This document shows, piece after piece, positions 8,900-17,800 of a stretch of DNA of 64,000 nucleotides. Origin of the DNA: Streptomyces fungicidicus (GTDB lineage Bacteria > Actinomycetota > Actinomycetes > Streptomycetales > Streptomycetaceae); contig NZ_CP023407.1 of NCBI RefSeq assembly GCF_003665435.1, positions 4,092,001 through 4,156,000 of the forward strand. Reading direction: 5' to 3'. The position numbers and the translations under genes are program-made. The notes under the pieces were generated by a model. The model ran no database searches. It had not been told where the DNA came from and saw nothing but the letters and a program-made list of their open reading frames with translations. The first letter of the stretch is position 1. Each line of letters starts with the position of its first letter.

Positions 8900-9558
8900 T
8901 CCGCGTACTCGTCGCCGACGACCAGCAGATGGTCCGGCAGGGCTTCACCGTGCTGCTCAACACGCAGCCCGACATCGAGGTCGTGGGACAGGCGGTGAAC
9001 GGGGTGGAGGCGGTCGCGCAGGTCGCCGGACTCGCCCCGGACGTCGTGCTGATGGACATCCGCATGCCCGAGCTCGGCGGCATCGAGGCCACCGCCCTCA
9101 TCACCTCCGCCACCCCGCAGGTCAAGGTGCTGGTGCTGACCACCTTCGACCTCGACGAGTACGTGTACGAGGCGCTGCGCGCCGGGGCGTCCGGGTTCCT
9201 GCTGAAGGACGCCTCCGCCGACCAGCTCGCCGAGGCGGTACGGGTGGTGGCGGCCGGGGACGCCCTGCTTGCGCCCGGCATCACCCGCAGGCTGATCGCC
9301 GAGTTCTCCCGGCTGGACGCCCGTCCCCGCACCCCGCTCAGACAGCGCGTCGGCGAGCTGACCGAACGCGAGACGGAGGTGCTGGCGCTGATCGCGCAGG
9401 GCCTGTCCAACGCGGAGATAGCGGTACGGCTGGTGGTGGCCGAGCAGACCGTGAAGACCCACGTCGGCCGCATCCTGGTGAAGCTGGGACTGCGGGACCG
9501 CACCCAGGCCGCCGTGTTCGCGTACGAGTCGGGGCTGGTCCGGCCCTCGGGGTACTGA
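8896..9558 (+). CDS. LuxR/NarL-family response regulator (pair 1)
   Basis: A 220-residue regulator with an N-terminal receiver domain (acidic pocket ADDQ, phosphoacceptor Asp54 in VLMDIRMPE, conserved Lys in LLKDAS) and a C-terminal LuxR helix-turn-helix (LTERETEVLALIAQGLSNAEIAVRL). It is coupled to its kinase by ATGA. It closely resembles the pair-2 regulator (11013-11678), including VLVLTTFDLDEYVYEALRAG, so this is a tandem duplication. The shared 15-mers upstream of both operons are candidate targets. Confidence 0.95.
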   Translation: MIRVLVADDQQMVRQGFTVLLNTQPDIEVVGQAVNGVEAVAQVAGLAPDVVLMDIRMPELGGIEATALITSATPQVKVLVLTTFDLDEYVYEALRAGASGFLLKDASADQLAEAVRVVAAGDALLAPGITRRLIAEFSRLDARPRTPLRQRVGELTERETEVLALIAQGLSNAEIAVRLVVAEQTVKTHVGRILVKLGLRDRTQAAVFAYESGLVRPSGY

Positions 9559-9599
9559 AGGGCTCGACGGCGTACCGCGCGGCACGCCGTCGTGGCCCG

Positions 9600-9614
9600 C
9601 GTAGTACCTGAGAG
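9600..9614 (+). promoter_or_regulatory. 15-mer CGTAGTACYTGAGAG, copy 2
   Basis: CGTAGTACCTGAGAG lies about 65 nt before the second histidine kinase start. It matches the 5198-5212 site at 14 of 15 positions. It sits in the 120-nt gap between the two paralogous two-component operons, where the pair-2 promoter should be. Confidence 0.45.
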
Positions 9615-9678
9615 GGACGCCCGGAAACCCGTCTCGGCGGGGACGACCGCCGTCACCCGGTCGGCCTACCGTGTGAGC

Positions 9679-11016
9679 GTGACCGAGACGACTCACCAGC
9701 AGCACGGGAACGGGACCCGCAGCCCGGAGTACCGGCTGGCCCGGAACTCCCTGCGGGGACTGCGCCAGGACCTCTTCCACGACCCCTTCGCCTACCGCCC
9801 GCTGCCGCCCCGGCGCACGGACGGCCCGTTCGTCCGCCGGCTGCCCGCCCGGGCGAGGGCGGCCGCGCAGCACCTGCCGCACGCCGTGGTGGGAGGGCTC
9901 GCGCTGCTCGCCCTGGCGGCCGGCGCGCTGTCGAGCGGTCTGCCCGGCGGGGACGTGGCCGCCCTGCTGATCGGCGTGCTGTGCGCGCTCCCGGTGCTCG
10001 CCACCCTGGTCCGGCCGGCCGGAGCGTTCTGGCTGTCCCTCGCGGTGACCCCGGTGGTCGCGCTGGTCAAGAACGGCTCGGGCGACTGGCCGTGGATGCC
10101 CGGCGCGTTCATCTGCCACCTGTCCGTACTGGTCGTGGTGGCCCTGCGCACCCGGCCGCGCACCGCCGCCTGGATGTGGGGGCTGACCGTCGCGTACGCC
10201 TTCCTTTCCGACGTCTTCTTCGGCGGGTCGTACTACTACACCAACAGCGGGCCCATGCTGGTGACGTCCGCCTTCGCCCTGCTCGTGGTCTCCGTCTGGC
10301 ACATCCGCCGCACCGCGGAGCAGGAGGTGACCGCCCAGCAGACGGTCACCGCGCACGAGCGGTCCCGGCGCACGGCGCTGGAGGAGCGCACCACCATCGC
10401 CCGCGAGCTGCACGATGTGGTGGCCCACCACATGTCGGTGGTCGCCATCCAGGCCGAGGCCGCGCCCTACCGGGTGGAGAACCCGCCGCCGGAGCTGGAG
10501 CGCGCCTTCGTCACCATCAGGGAGAACGCGGTCGCCGCCCTCACCGAACTGCGCCGCATCCTCGGTGTGGTCCGCGCCGAGGACTACGAGGCCCCGGACG
10601 CCCCCCAGCCCACCCTCGCCGACCTGGACGCCCTGCTCGTCAACGTGCGCGACGCCGGTCTGCCGGTGGAGAAGGTGGTGACCGGTGCGGTGCGGGAGCT
10701 GCCGCAGGGGGTGGAGCTGTCGGCGTACCGGATCGTGCAGGAGGCGCTCAGCAACAGCCTGCGGCACGCGCCCGGCGCGAGCGCCCGCGTCGAGATCGGG
10801 TACGTCCTCGGCGGGCTCGGGGTGCGCGTGGTCAACGGTCCCGCACCGGAGCCGAGCCTGGTGAAGCCCTCGCCCGGCGCCGGTCACGGCATCACCGGCA
10901 TGCGGGAGCGGGTCACCATGCTGAACGGCGAGATGACGGCGGGCCCGGCGGACGACGGGGGCTACGAGGTCGCCGTGTTCCTGCCGGTCGCCACGGTGAA
11001 CGAGGGTGACGCATGA
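9679..11016 (+). CDS. Sensor histidine kinase, NarL/HisKA_3 type (pair 2)
   Basis: A paralog of the kinase at 7577. It has a basic N-terminal tail, four or five membrane segments, the phosphoacceptor segment ARELHDVVAHHMSVVAIQA (His245) and an ATPase domain with SAYRIVQEALSNSLRHAPG and GHGITGMRERV. I chose GTG 9679 (445 residues); GTG 9673 and GTG 9592 are in frame, and none has a convincing ribosome-binding site. The start codon overlap with the regulator gene downstream (ATGA) indicates coupling. The signal is unknown. Confidence 0.88.
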   Translation: MTETTHQQHGNGTRSPEYRLARNSLRGLRQDLFHDPFAYRPLPPRRTDGPFVRRLPARARAAAQHLPHAVVGGLALLALAAGALSSGLPGGDVAALLIGVLCALPVLATLVRPAGAFWLSLAVTPVVALVKNGSGDWPWMPGAFICHLSVLVVVALRTRPRTAAWMWGLTVAYAFLSDVFFGGSYYYTNSGPMLVTSAFALLVVSVWHIRRTAEQEVTAQQTVTAHERSRRTALEERTTIARELHDVVAHHMSVVAIQAEAAPYRVENPPPELERAFVTIRENAVAALTELRRILGVVRAEDYEAPDAPQPTLADLDALLVNVRDAGLPVEKVVTGAVRELPQGVELSAYRIVQEALSNSLRHAPGASARVEIGYVLGGLGVRVVNGPAPEPSLVKPSPGAGHGITGMRERVTMLNGEMTAGPADDGGYEVAVFLPVATVNEGDA

Positions 11017-11678
11017 CCATCCGCGTCCTGATCGCGGACGACCAGATGATGGTCCGCGAGGGCTTCTCCGTCCTGCTCAACGCGATGCCGGACATCGAGG
11101 TCGTCGGAGAGGCGGTCAACGGCCGGGAGGCGGTCGAACGGGTCCGTGAACTCGCCCCCGACATCGTCCTGATGGACATCCGCATGCCCGAGCTGAACGG
11201 CATCGAGGCGACGCGGGAGATCGTCGCCGCTGACGGCGCGGCGAAGGTGCTCGTGCTGACCACCTTCGACCTCGACGAGTACGTCTACCAGGCGCTGCGC
11301 GCGGGCGCCTCCGGCTTCCTCCTCAAGGACGCCTCGGCCCGCCAGCTCGCCGAGGGGGTGCGGGTGGTCGCGTCCGGGGAGGCGCTGCTCGCCCCCACGG
11401 TGACCCGACGGCTGATCACCGAGTTCTCCAAGCTGTCCGAGGCCCCGCGGCTGATGCCGGCCGCGCACGCGGCGTACGGCGATCTGACCGAGCGGGAGAC
11501 GGAGGTGCTGGTGCTGATCGCGCAGGGCCTGTCGAACGCGGAGATCGCCGGGCGGCTGGTGGTCGCCGAGTCGACGATCAAGACGCACGTCAGCCGCATC
11601 CTGGTGAAACTGGGCCTGCGCGACCGCACCCAGGCGGCGGTGTTCGCCTACGAGGCACGGCTGGTCACACCGGGCTGA
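11013..11678 (+). CDS. LuxR/NarL-family response regulator (pair 2)
   Basis: A 221-residue regulator with the same architecture as the pair-1 regulator: receiver domain with Asp55 in VLMDIRMPE and Lys in LLKDAS, then a LuxR helix-turn-helix (LTERETEVLVLIAQGLSNAEIAGRL). The two regulators are nearly identical over the DNA-binding helices, so cross-talk at the same operators is plausible. Translation is coupled to the kinase gene by ATGA. Confidence 0.95.
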   Translation: MTIRVLIADDQMMVREGFSVLLNAMPDIEVVGEAVNGREAVERVRELAPDIVLMDIRMPELNGIEATREIVAADGAAKVLVLTTFDLDEYVYQALRAGASGFLLKDASARQLAEGVRVVASGEALLAPTVTRRLITEFSKLSEAPRLMPAAHAAYGDLTERETEVLVLIAQGLSNAEIAGRLVVAESTIKTHVSRILVKLGLRDRTQAAVFAYEARLVTPG

Positions 11679-11719
11679 CCCCCCTGGTCAGAGGCGGTTT
11701 TCCGGGCTACCGTCCGTCC

Positions 11720-12940
11720 ATGGCAGCCCTTTCCGACCTCGCGTTCGACCCGTGGGACCCGGCGTTCGTCGCCGACCCGTACCCCGCCTACGCCGAGCTG
11801 CGGGAACAGGGCCGGGTGCGGTACTTCGAGCCGACGAACCAGTGGCTGGTCGCGCACCACGCGGACGTCTCGGCCCTGCTGCGCGACCGGCGCCTGGGAC
11901 GGACGTACCAGCACCGCTTCACCCACGAGGAGTTCGGCCGCACCGCCCCGCCGCCGGAGCACGAGCCGTTCCACACCCTCAACGACCACGGGATGCTCGA
12001 CCTCGAACCGCCGGACCACACCCGGATCCGCCGCCTGGTGTCGAAGGCGTTCACCCCGCGCACCGTGGAGCGCCTGAAGCCGTACGTCGAGGGGCTGGCG
12101 GGGGACCTGGTGACCGCGCTGGCCGACGCGGGCGGCGGCGACCTGCTCAAGGACGTCGCCGAGCCGCTGCCGGTCGCGGTGATCGCCGAGATGCTGGGCA
12201 TCCCGGAGGCCGACCGGGCCCCCTTGCGTCCCTGGTCGGCGGACATCTGCGGGATGTACGAACTGAACCCGTCCGGGGACGCGGCGGCGAAGGCGGTGCG
12301 GGCCTCGGCCGAGTTCTCGGAGTACCTCCGCGAGCTGATCGCCGTGCGCCGCCGCAACCCCGGCGACGACCTGATCTCGGGCCTGATCGCCGCCCACGAC
12401 GAGGACGACGACCGGCTCACCGAGCAGGAGATGATCTCCACCTGCGTGCTGCTGCTGAACGCCGGCCACGAGGCCACCGTGAACTCCACGGTCAACGGCT
12501 GGTGGGCGCTGTTCCGCAACCCGGACCAGCTCGCCGCCCTGCGCGCGGACCACTCCCTGGTCCCCTCGGCCGTCGAGGAGCTGATGCGCTACGACACCCC
12601 GCTCCAGCTCTTCGAGCGCTGGGTGCTGGACGAGATCGAGATCGACGGCCAGGTGATCCCGAGGGGCGCGGAGATCGCGATGCTCTTCGGCGCCGCCAAC
12701 CACGACCCGGCGGTCTTCGCCGACCCGTCCCGCCTCGACCTGACCCGCGTCGACAACCCCCACATCTCGTTCAGCGCCGGCATCCACTACTGCATCGGCG
12801 CCCCGCTGGCCCGCATCGAACTGGCGGCCTCCATGACGGCCCTGCTGGAGAAGGCCCCGACCCTGCGCCTCGCGGCGGAGCCGGCGAGGAAGCCGAACTT
12901 CGTGATCAGGGGGCTGGAGGGGCTGGCGGTCGAGGTCTGA
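11720..12940 (+). CDS. Cytochrome P450, bacterial class I
   Basis: A soluble 406-residue P450 monooxygenase. The oxygen-activation I-helix motif AGHEAT is at residues 248-253, an ExxR-type helix lies before the meander, and the heme-binding loop FSAGIHYCIGAPLAR carries the proximal Cys358. It starts at ATG 11720, 41 nt after the second regulator gene, so it could be read from the same transcript. No ferredoxin gene is adjacent, so electrons must come from a partner elsewhere. The substrate cannot be inferred. Confidence 0.93.
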   Translation: MAALSDLAFDPWDPAFVADPYPAYAELREQGRVRYFEPTNQWLVAHHADVSALLRDRRLGRTYQHRFTHEEFGRTAPPPEHEPFHTLNDHGMLDLEPPDHTRIRRLVSKAFTPRTVERLKPYVEGLAGDLVTALADAGGGDLLKDVAEPLPVAVIAEMLGIPEADRAPLRPWSADICGMYELNPSGDAAAKAVRASAEFSEYLRELIAVRRRNPGDDLISGLIAAHDEDDDRLTEQEMISTCVLLLNAGHEATVNSTVNGWWALFRNPDQLAALRADHSLVPSAVEELMRYDTPLQLFERWVLDEIEIDGQVIPRGAEIAMLFGAANHDPAVFADPSRLDLTRVDNPHISFSAGIHYCIGAPLARIELAASMTALLEKAPTLRLAAEPARKPNFVIRGLEGLAVEV

Positions 12941-12982
12941 GCCGGTGGCCGGGGAGCCCGTGCGGGGGCCGCCCCGGCGCGG

Positions 12983-14644
12983 TCACTTCATGTCCAGGTC
13001 ACGCCGGCGGAAGCCCGCCAGACCCAGCCACACCAGGCCGGCGGCGACGAGCGTCAGCAGGAGCAGCGGGGTCCAGTCCAGGTCCGCGGCGGGAAGCCGG
13101 GGGATGTGGCCGAACGGGGAGAGGTTGTTCATCCAGCCGGGGAACTGGAGGATCTGGCCGAGGTAGCCGACCACGAAGGCGTACACCGGCACGATCCAGG
13201 CCGCCTGGCCCGCCCGTGGGAACCAGCCGAAGAGCACCACGGCCACACCGGCCGTGACCCACAGCGCGGGCGCGTACGCGAGGGCCGCGCCCACCAGGTC
13301 CGGCAACAGCCCGGCGTCACCGGTCGAGGCCGCCCCGGCGACGCCGAAGCCGAGCCCGGCCAGCAGCAGCACGACCGTGCCGCCGCCCATCGCCACGGCC
13401 AGGTGGCCGCCCACCCAGCGGGAGCGCGAGAGGCCGGTGGCGAGGAGCGGCTCGGCGCGGCCCGCCGTCTCCTCGGCGCGGGGCCGCAGGGCCGCCATGA
13501 CGACGTACACCGCCGCCACGACCGTCAGGACGACCATGACCATCGAGGCGAAGGACTCGACGACGGAGGCCCCGCCGAGGCGCGCCAGGGCCTCCTCGAT
13601 CTCGTCGATGCCCTGCAGCATGTCCTCCGCTTCCCCGAGGACCGACCCGTACATCGCGCCCATCAGGAACAGGCCGGCGCCGAAGCCGGTCAGCATGCCG
13701 CGGTGCAGGCGCAGGGCGAAGCCGACCGGTGTGGCGAGCGCGGCGGAGGCGGTGGGGCTGCCCAGCTTCTCCGGACGCAGGCCCGCGCCCACGTCCCGCC
13801 GGGTGGACAGCACGAACCCGGCCGCCGCGCACGCCACCGCGCACACCAGGCACAGCAGCAGCGGCCACCAGCGGTTGTCGACGTACGGGTAGCTGCGCTG
13901 CACCCAGCCGATCGGGGACAGCCAGGACAGGGCGCCGTCGCCGCCGCTGTCACCCGCGGCGCGCAGCGCGTAGGCGACGCCGATGACGGCCAGTGCCGCG
14001 CCGGACGCCCCGCGCGTGTGCGCGGTGAACTGGGCGGTGACCGCGGCCACGGCGGCGAAGACCAGGCCGGCGGCCGCGTGGGCGAAGCCGTAGACCAGCG
14101 AGCCGGCCGCGTCGACGCCCTCCAGGCCCAGGCCGGTCAGGCCGAGGGCCAGCAGCAGGGCGAGGACGAGATTGGCCAGGACGGCGACGGAGAGGGCGGC
14201 GGCGAGGTGCGCGTGGCGCCCGACGACGGTCGAGCGCACCAGCTCGGCGCGGCCCGTCTCCTCCTCCGCGCGGGTGTGCCGGGTGACGACCAGCACGCTC
14301 ATGAGACCGACGAGGACGGCCGTGAAGCCGATCATCTGGTGGCTCAGGATGGAGCCGAAGCCGTCGTCGGTGAGGTAGTGGCGGGGGCCGGACAGGGCCA
14401 GGTTGGCCGGGCTGTCCGCGCCCGCGACGGCGTTCGCCCGGTCCTGCGGGTCGCTGTAGAGCGTCCGGAAGCTGTTCGCCGTGGTGAGCGTGCCCAGGAG
14501 CAGGGCCCCGATCCACACCGGGAGCCGGACCCGGTCGCGGCGCAGGGCGAAGCGGATCAGCGTCCGGGTTCCGGCCAGCGCGTTGCCGCCCGCGACGGGT
14601 GCGGCGGAAGCCCGGGTGCCGGGGGCGGTGGTCGCGGAGGTCAT
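12983..14644 (-). CDS. ABC exporter permease
   Basis: A 553-residue membrane protein with about 12 hydrophobic segments arranged as two similar halves. The halves begin with RTLIRFALRRDRVRLPVWIGALLLG and with the later FALRLHRGMLTGFGAGLFLMG. It resembles the fused ABC-2 type permeases that pair with DrrA-like ATPases and export antibiotics or lipids. The ATG at 14644 overlaps the stop of the ATPase gene (ATGA), so the two are coupled. The gene ends near the P450 gene, convergently. Likely controlled by the divergent MarR-type regulator. Confidence 0.88.
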   Translation of the reverse strand: MTSATTAPGTRASAAPVAGGNALAGTRTLIRFALRRDRVRLPVWIGALLLGTLTTANSFRTLYSDPQDRANAVAGADSPANLALSGPRHYLTDDGFGSILSHQMIGFTAVLVGLMSVLVVTRHTRAEEETGRAELVRSTVVGRHAHLAAALSVAVLANLVLALLLALGLTGLGLEGVDAAGSLVYGFAHAAAGLVFAAVAAVTAQFTAHTRGASGAALAVIGVAYALRAAGDSGGDGALSWLSPIGWVQRSYPYVDNRWWPLLLCLVCAVACAAAGFVLSTRRDVGAGLRPEKLGSPTASAALATPVGFALRLHRGMLTGFGAGLFLMGAMYGSVLGEAEDMLQGIDEIEEALARLGGASVVESFASMVMVVLTVVAAVYVVMAALRPRAEETAGRAEPLLATGLSRSRWVGGHLAVAMGGGTVVLLLAGLGFGVAGAASTGDAGLLPDLVGAALAYAPALWVTAGVAVVLFGWFPRAGQAAWIVPVYAFVVGYLGQILQFPGWMNNLSPFGHIPRLPAADLDWTPLLLLTLVAAGLVWLGLAGFRRRDLDMK

Positions 14645-15585
14645 CGCGGCTCTCCGTCCGTGTCCCGTGCGGCGCCGTGCCCGTTGGCGGCGAGCTCGTC
14701 GCCGTAGTGGCGCAGCATCAGTTCCTCCAGCGTGGGCGGGTGGCTGATCAGGCTGCGGATGCCGAACTCGGTGAGCTTGCGGACCGCGCCGTCGACCAGT
14801 CCGCCGTCGACGGCGAAGCGGATCCGGCCGGTGGCGTCGTCGACGGTCCGCAGGCCGTGGACACCGGGCAGGGAGTCCAGGCCGGTCACGGGCCGCTCGG
14901 TCTCCGCCTCGATGGTGGTGCGGGTCAGGTGGCGCAGCTCGCCGAGGCTGCCGGACTGGACGGTGCGGCCCAGCCGGATGATGCTCACCCGGTCGGCGAG
15001 CTTCTCCACCTGGGCCAGGATGTGACTGGAGAGCAGCACGGTCCTGCCCGCCGCCTTGGCTTCGCCGATGACGTCCTGGAAGACGACCTCCATGAGCGGG
15101 TCCAGTCCCGCGGTCGGCTCGTCGAGGACCAGCAGCTCGGCGTCGGAGGCGAGGGCGGCGACGATGGCGACCTTCTGCCGGTTGCCCTTGGAGTAGGCGC
15201 GGCCCTTCTTGGTCGGATCGAGGTCGAAGCGCTCGACGAGCTCGGCGCGCCGCCTCCTGTCCAGGCCGCCGCGCAGCCGCGCCAGCAGATCGATGGCCTC
15301 GCCGCCGGTCAGGCCGGGCCACAGCTCGACGTCGCCGGGGACGTAGGCGAGGCGGCGGTGCAGCTCCACGGCGTCCGCCCAGGGATCGCGGCCGAGCACC
15401 TGGGCGGCGCCCGAGTCGGCGCGCAGCAGGCCGAGCAGGACGCGGATGGTGGTGGACTTGCCGGCGCCGTTAGGGCCCAGGAAGCCGTGGACCTCGCCCG
15501 GTTCGACCTCCAGGTCGAGACCGTCGAGTGCGCGCGTGCGGCCGAACGACTTGTGCAGCCCGGACACGGTGATGGCCTTCGTCAT
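14641..15585 (-). CDS. ABC exporter ATP-binding protein, DrrA-like
   Basis: A 314-residue ABC ATPase with Walker A GPNGAGKST (37-45), the signature region degenerated to YSKGNRQKV (131-139), and Walker B LLVLDEPTAGLD (151-162). The C-terminal extension of about 100 residues is typical of DrrA-like exporters. The ATG at 15585 gives a family-like N-terminus; an ATG at 15606 would add seven residues and overlap the proposed operator. No ribosome-binding site precedes either. It is divergent from the MarR-type regulator and coupled to the permease. Confidence 0.92.
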   Translation of the reverse strand: MTKAITVSGLHKSFGRTRALDGLDLEVEPGEVHGFLGPNGAGKSTTIRVLLGLLRADSGAAQVLGRDPWADAVELHRRLAYVPGDVELWPGLTGGEAIDLLARLRGGLDRRRRAELVERFDLDPTKKGRAYSKGNRQKVAIVAALASDAELLVLDEPTAGLDPLMEVVFQDVIGEAKAAGRTVLLSSHILAQVEKLADRVSIIRLGRTVQSGSLGELRHLTRTTIEAETERPVTGLDSLPGVHGLRTVDDATGRIRFAVDGGLVDGAVRKLTEFGIRSLISHPPTLEELMLRHYGDELAANGHGAARDTDGEPR

Positions 15586-15605
15586 GTTTCGGAACGTACG
15601 CTTCA

Positions 15606-15621
15606 TTCAGAAATTTGTGAA
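15606..15621. promoter_or_regulatory. MarR-type palindromic operator
   Basis: TTCAGAAATTTGTGAA is a 16-bp palindrome with a single mismatched pair, in an unusually AT-rich patch between the divergent ABC exporter and regulator genes. It touches the start region of the ATPase gene and lies just upstream of the regulator's probable -10 (TAGACT, 15648-15653). Size and position fit a MarR dimer site. Confidence 0.55.
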
Positions 15622-15689
15622 GTTAAGGAACCGTATAAACGCGGGGCTAGACTGATCGGCGGCGGCTGAGCAGGGGAGATGATCGGGTC

Positions 15690-16187
15690 ATGGCGGAACC
15701 GGGCGGGACGGACCGGGACCCGGAGGCGGTCTCGCGGTTCGTGGAGCACTTCGCGGCGCAACTGGTGGAAGCCGGTCTCCCGCGCATGCCGGCCCGCGTC
15801 TTCGCCGCCCTGCTCGCGTCCGACACGGGCGTGCTGACCTCCGCCGAACTGGGCGAACGGCTCCAGATCTCACCGGCCGCGGTCTCCGGCGCGGTGCGCT
15901 ACCTGGCGCAGCAGCACATGGTCTCCCGCGAGCGCGAACCCGGCTCGCGCCGGGAGCGGTACCGCGTCCACGGCGACCAGTGGTACGAGGCCCTCACCAA
16001 CCGCGAGGCCGTCATCAAGCGCTGGGAGGACGCCCTCCGGGAGGGCGTGACCAGCCTGGGCGCGGCGACCCCGGCGGGCCGCCGGCTGGCGGAGACGCTG
16101 GCCTTCTTCGAGTTCGTGGAGAAGGAGATCGACACGATGATGGACCGCTGGCGCGCCCACCGTGAGGAGCGGTTCGGGCGGGGCTGA
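15690..16187 (+). CDS. MarR-type transcriptional regulator
   Basis: A 165-residue winged-helix regulator with the helix-turn-helix LTSAELGERLQISPAAVSGAVRYL followed by a wing rich in Arg (EREPGSRRERYRV). The C-terminal helices probably form the dimer interface. The ATG at 15690 is preceded by AGGGGAGA. It is divergent from the ABC exporter genes, with a palindrome between them, the usual arrangement for a drug-responsive repressor. The effector is unknown. Confidence 0.88.
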   Translation: MAEPGGTDRDPEAVSRFVEHFAAQLVEAGLPRMPARVFAALLASDTGVLTSAELGERLQISPAAVSGAVRYLAQQHMVSREREPGSRRERYRVHGDQWYEALTNREAVIKRWEDALREGVTSLGAATPAGRRLAETLAFFEFVEKEIDTMMDRWRAHREERFGRG

Positions 16188-16202
16188 GGGGTTTCCCGGA
16201 AG

Positions 16203-16222
16203 CCGTCACCGGTGCGTGACGG
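16203..16222. promoter_or_regulatory. Inverted repeat upstream of the Uma2 gene
   Basis: CCGTCAC and GTGACGG form perfect 7-bp arms around a 6-bp centre, about 50 nt upstream of the ATG. A -10-like GATACG follows at 16227-16232, so a bound protein would block the promoter. No adjacent regulator obviously matches it. Confidence 0.35.
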
Positions 16223-16271
16223 AGCGGATACGCTGAGTGGCATCTGTTCCGCATCGAGGGGAGGGCGCATC

Positions 16272-16862
16272 ATGACTGTCATGGCAGAGCGACCGACGAC
16301 ACGCGGCACCGAACCCGACAGCTTCGAGGGCCTGCTGAACACCCTCGACGAGCTGGACGTGCCCGACGGCTACACAGCCGAGATCATCAGGGGGAGCATC
16401 GTCGTGTCGCCGTGGTCCAAGGGGTATTACACCCGTGTGATGCGTTTGGTGTGCCAGCAGTTGGAGCCGCACCTGCCCGAGGGGCACGTGATCGAGCGGG
16501 CGCCCAACCTGTACGTCTTCCCGGGTGCCGAGCGGGCTTATGGGCCGGACATCCACGCGACGCACGCGAAAGCCCTGGAAACGGCAGACAACCATGTCGA
16601 TGGCGGGGCCCTCTGCTTCGTGGCCGAGCTCACGTCATCCACCACCCGGGACGACGACCTCACGGACAAGGTGAAGGTCTACGGGCGGTCCGGCATCCCC
16701 GTCTATCTAGTTCTCGACATGCAGGAAGAGCAGGCCACGGTCTTCTCGATGCCCTCCGCCAAGGGTTACGAGTCCCGTGACACCAAGCCGTTCGGCGAGA
16801 AGCTGCGCATTCCCCAGCCGTTCGACTGCGTGCTGGACACGACCGACTTCAAAGCTCCCTGA
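16272..16862 (+). CDS. Uma2-family (PD-(D/E)XK-like) protein
   Basis: A 196-residue member of the Uma2 family, which is predicted to have a restriction-endonuclease fold and is very abundant in Streptomyces and cyanobacteria. Visible features are the GYTAEIIRGSIVVSP strand pair, YGPDIHATHAK with the candidate metal-binding Asp, and a core of acidic then Lys residues (AELTSSTTRDDDLTDKVKVYGRSGIPVYLVLDM). The ATG at 16272 follows GAGGGGAGGG. The biological role of the family is not established. Confidence 0.87.
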   Translation: MTVMAERPTTRGTEPDSFEGLLNTLDELDVPDGYTAEIIRGSIVVSPWSKGYYTRVMRLVCQQLEPHLPEGHVIERAPNLYVFPGAERAYGPDIHATHAKALETADNHVDGGALCFVAELTSSTTRDDDLTDKVKVYGRSGIPVYLVLDMQEEQATVFSMPSAKGYESRDTKPFGEKLRIPQPFDCVLDTTDFKAP

Positions 16863-16868
16863 GGGGCC

Positions 16869-17741
16869 CTACCCCGTCGGTACCGTCAGTCCCCACGCCC
16901 CCTCCCGCACCACCCACGTCCGGGTGCGGACCGGGCCCGAGACGGCGGCGTCCGCGCGGTAGCGGAAGTGGGCGCCCGAGACGGTCACCGCACGGGCCTC
17001 CGCACGCAGCGGCGACGCCTCCGCGCCCACCGACACCGGGCGCACCTCGACCCTGGCCCTCCCGCAGACGCCGGGCACGACCGAGACGCCCTCCACCGGC
17101 TGTCCCAGGTCGACGAGGGTCTCCCCGTCCACCTCCACCCGCAGCCTGGCCGGCCCCGTCTCGGGGGCGGAGACGATCCCGGACGGCCGGGCCGGCACCA
17201 GGGTCCGCACCAGCGACCGGCAGGTCCGCAGCCACGGACGGCCCGCGCCGCCGTCCGCCTCCGGCTCCCGCGCCACGCCCCCGACCGGCGGGATCCGCAG
17301 CGCGCCGAGCACCACCCCGTCGCTGTCGTCCACCAGCAGGTCCATCCGCCGCACGGCCCCGTCGAGCACCGCCCGCGCCGCGGCCACCGCCCCCGTCGGC
17401 ACGCCCAGCGACCGGGACAGCGCCAGCGCGCCCCCGACCGGAACCAGCGACAGCGCGCAGCCCGCCAGCTCCCGCTGCCGGTGCAGCAGCGTCACCGCCC
17501 GCACCAGCGCCCGGTCGTCGCCGACCACCACCGGCCGCCGGGACCCGCGCCGCGCCAGCGCCTTGGCGAACTCCTCGGGGCTGTCCGGCAGGCACACCTT
17601 CGTGCCGGCCGCACCCGCGCTGAGCACGTCCTTCGCGATCCGGACGGACTCGCCGTCCGCCCGTCGGGCGACCGGATCGATGACCACCAGGAGCTGCTCG
17701 GACGTCGCGGGAAAGGTCCTGGAAGTCGCCACCTCGGCCAT
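16869..17741 (-). CDS. Diacylglycerol/sphingosine-kinase-like protein, probably degenerate
   Basis: A 290-residue protein with the overall layout of the DAGK catalytic family: LLVVIDPVARRADG at the N-terminus, a nucleotide-loop region, and a beta-rich C-terminal half. The signature GGDGT, required for nucleotide binding in active kinases, reads VVGDDRALVRAV here, so catalysis is doubtful. It is divergent from purA, with a hairpin between the two genes. The start ATG 17741 follows a GAGGAAGCGAGG site. It may be a lipid-binding or regulatory derivative. Confidence 0.7.
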   Translation of the reverse strand: MAEVATSRTFPATSEQLLVVIDPVARRADGESVRIAKDVLSAGAAGTKVCLPDSPEEFAKALARRGSRRPVVVGDDRALVRAVTLLHRQRELAGCALSLVPVGGALALSRSLGVPTGAVAAARAVLDGAVRRMDLLVDDSDGVVLGALRIPPVGGVAREPEADGGAGRPWLRTCRSLVRTLVPARPSGIVSAPETGPARLRVEVDGETLVDLGQPVEGVSVVPGVCGRARVEVRPVSVGAEASPLRAEARAVTVSGAHFRYRADAAVSGPVRTRTWVVREGAWGLTVPTG

Positions 17742-17776
17742 GCCTCGCTTCCTCGGGTAGCATCTTTGTGCAAGAG

Positions 17777-17800
17777 CCCCTTGCGCTGTTGCGCCAGGGG
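17777..17800. promoter_or_regulatory. Hairpin in the DAGK-purA intergenic region
   Basis: Arms CCCCTTGCGC (17777-17786) and GCGCCAGGGG (17791-17800) form a stem with one T-C mismatch and a TGTT loop, followed by TTTCGTCT. It lies 129 nt upstream of the purA start and 36 nt upstream of the divergent gene. It could be an attenuator in the purA leader; there is no evidence of a known riboswitch. Confidence 0.4.
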
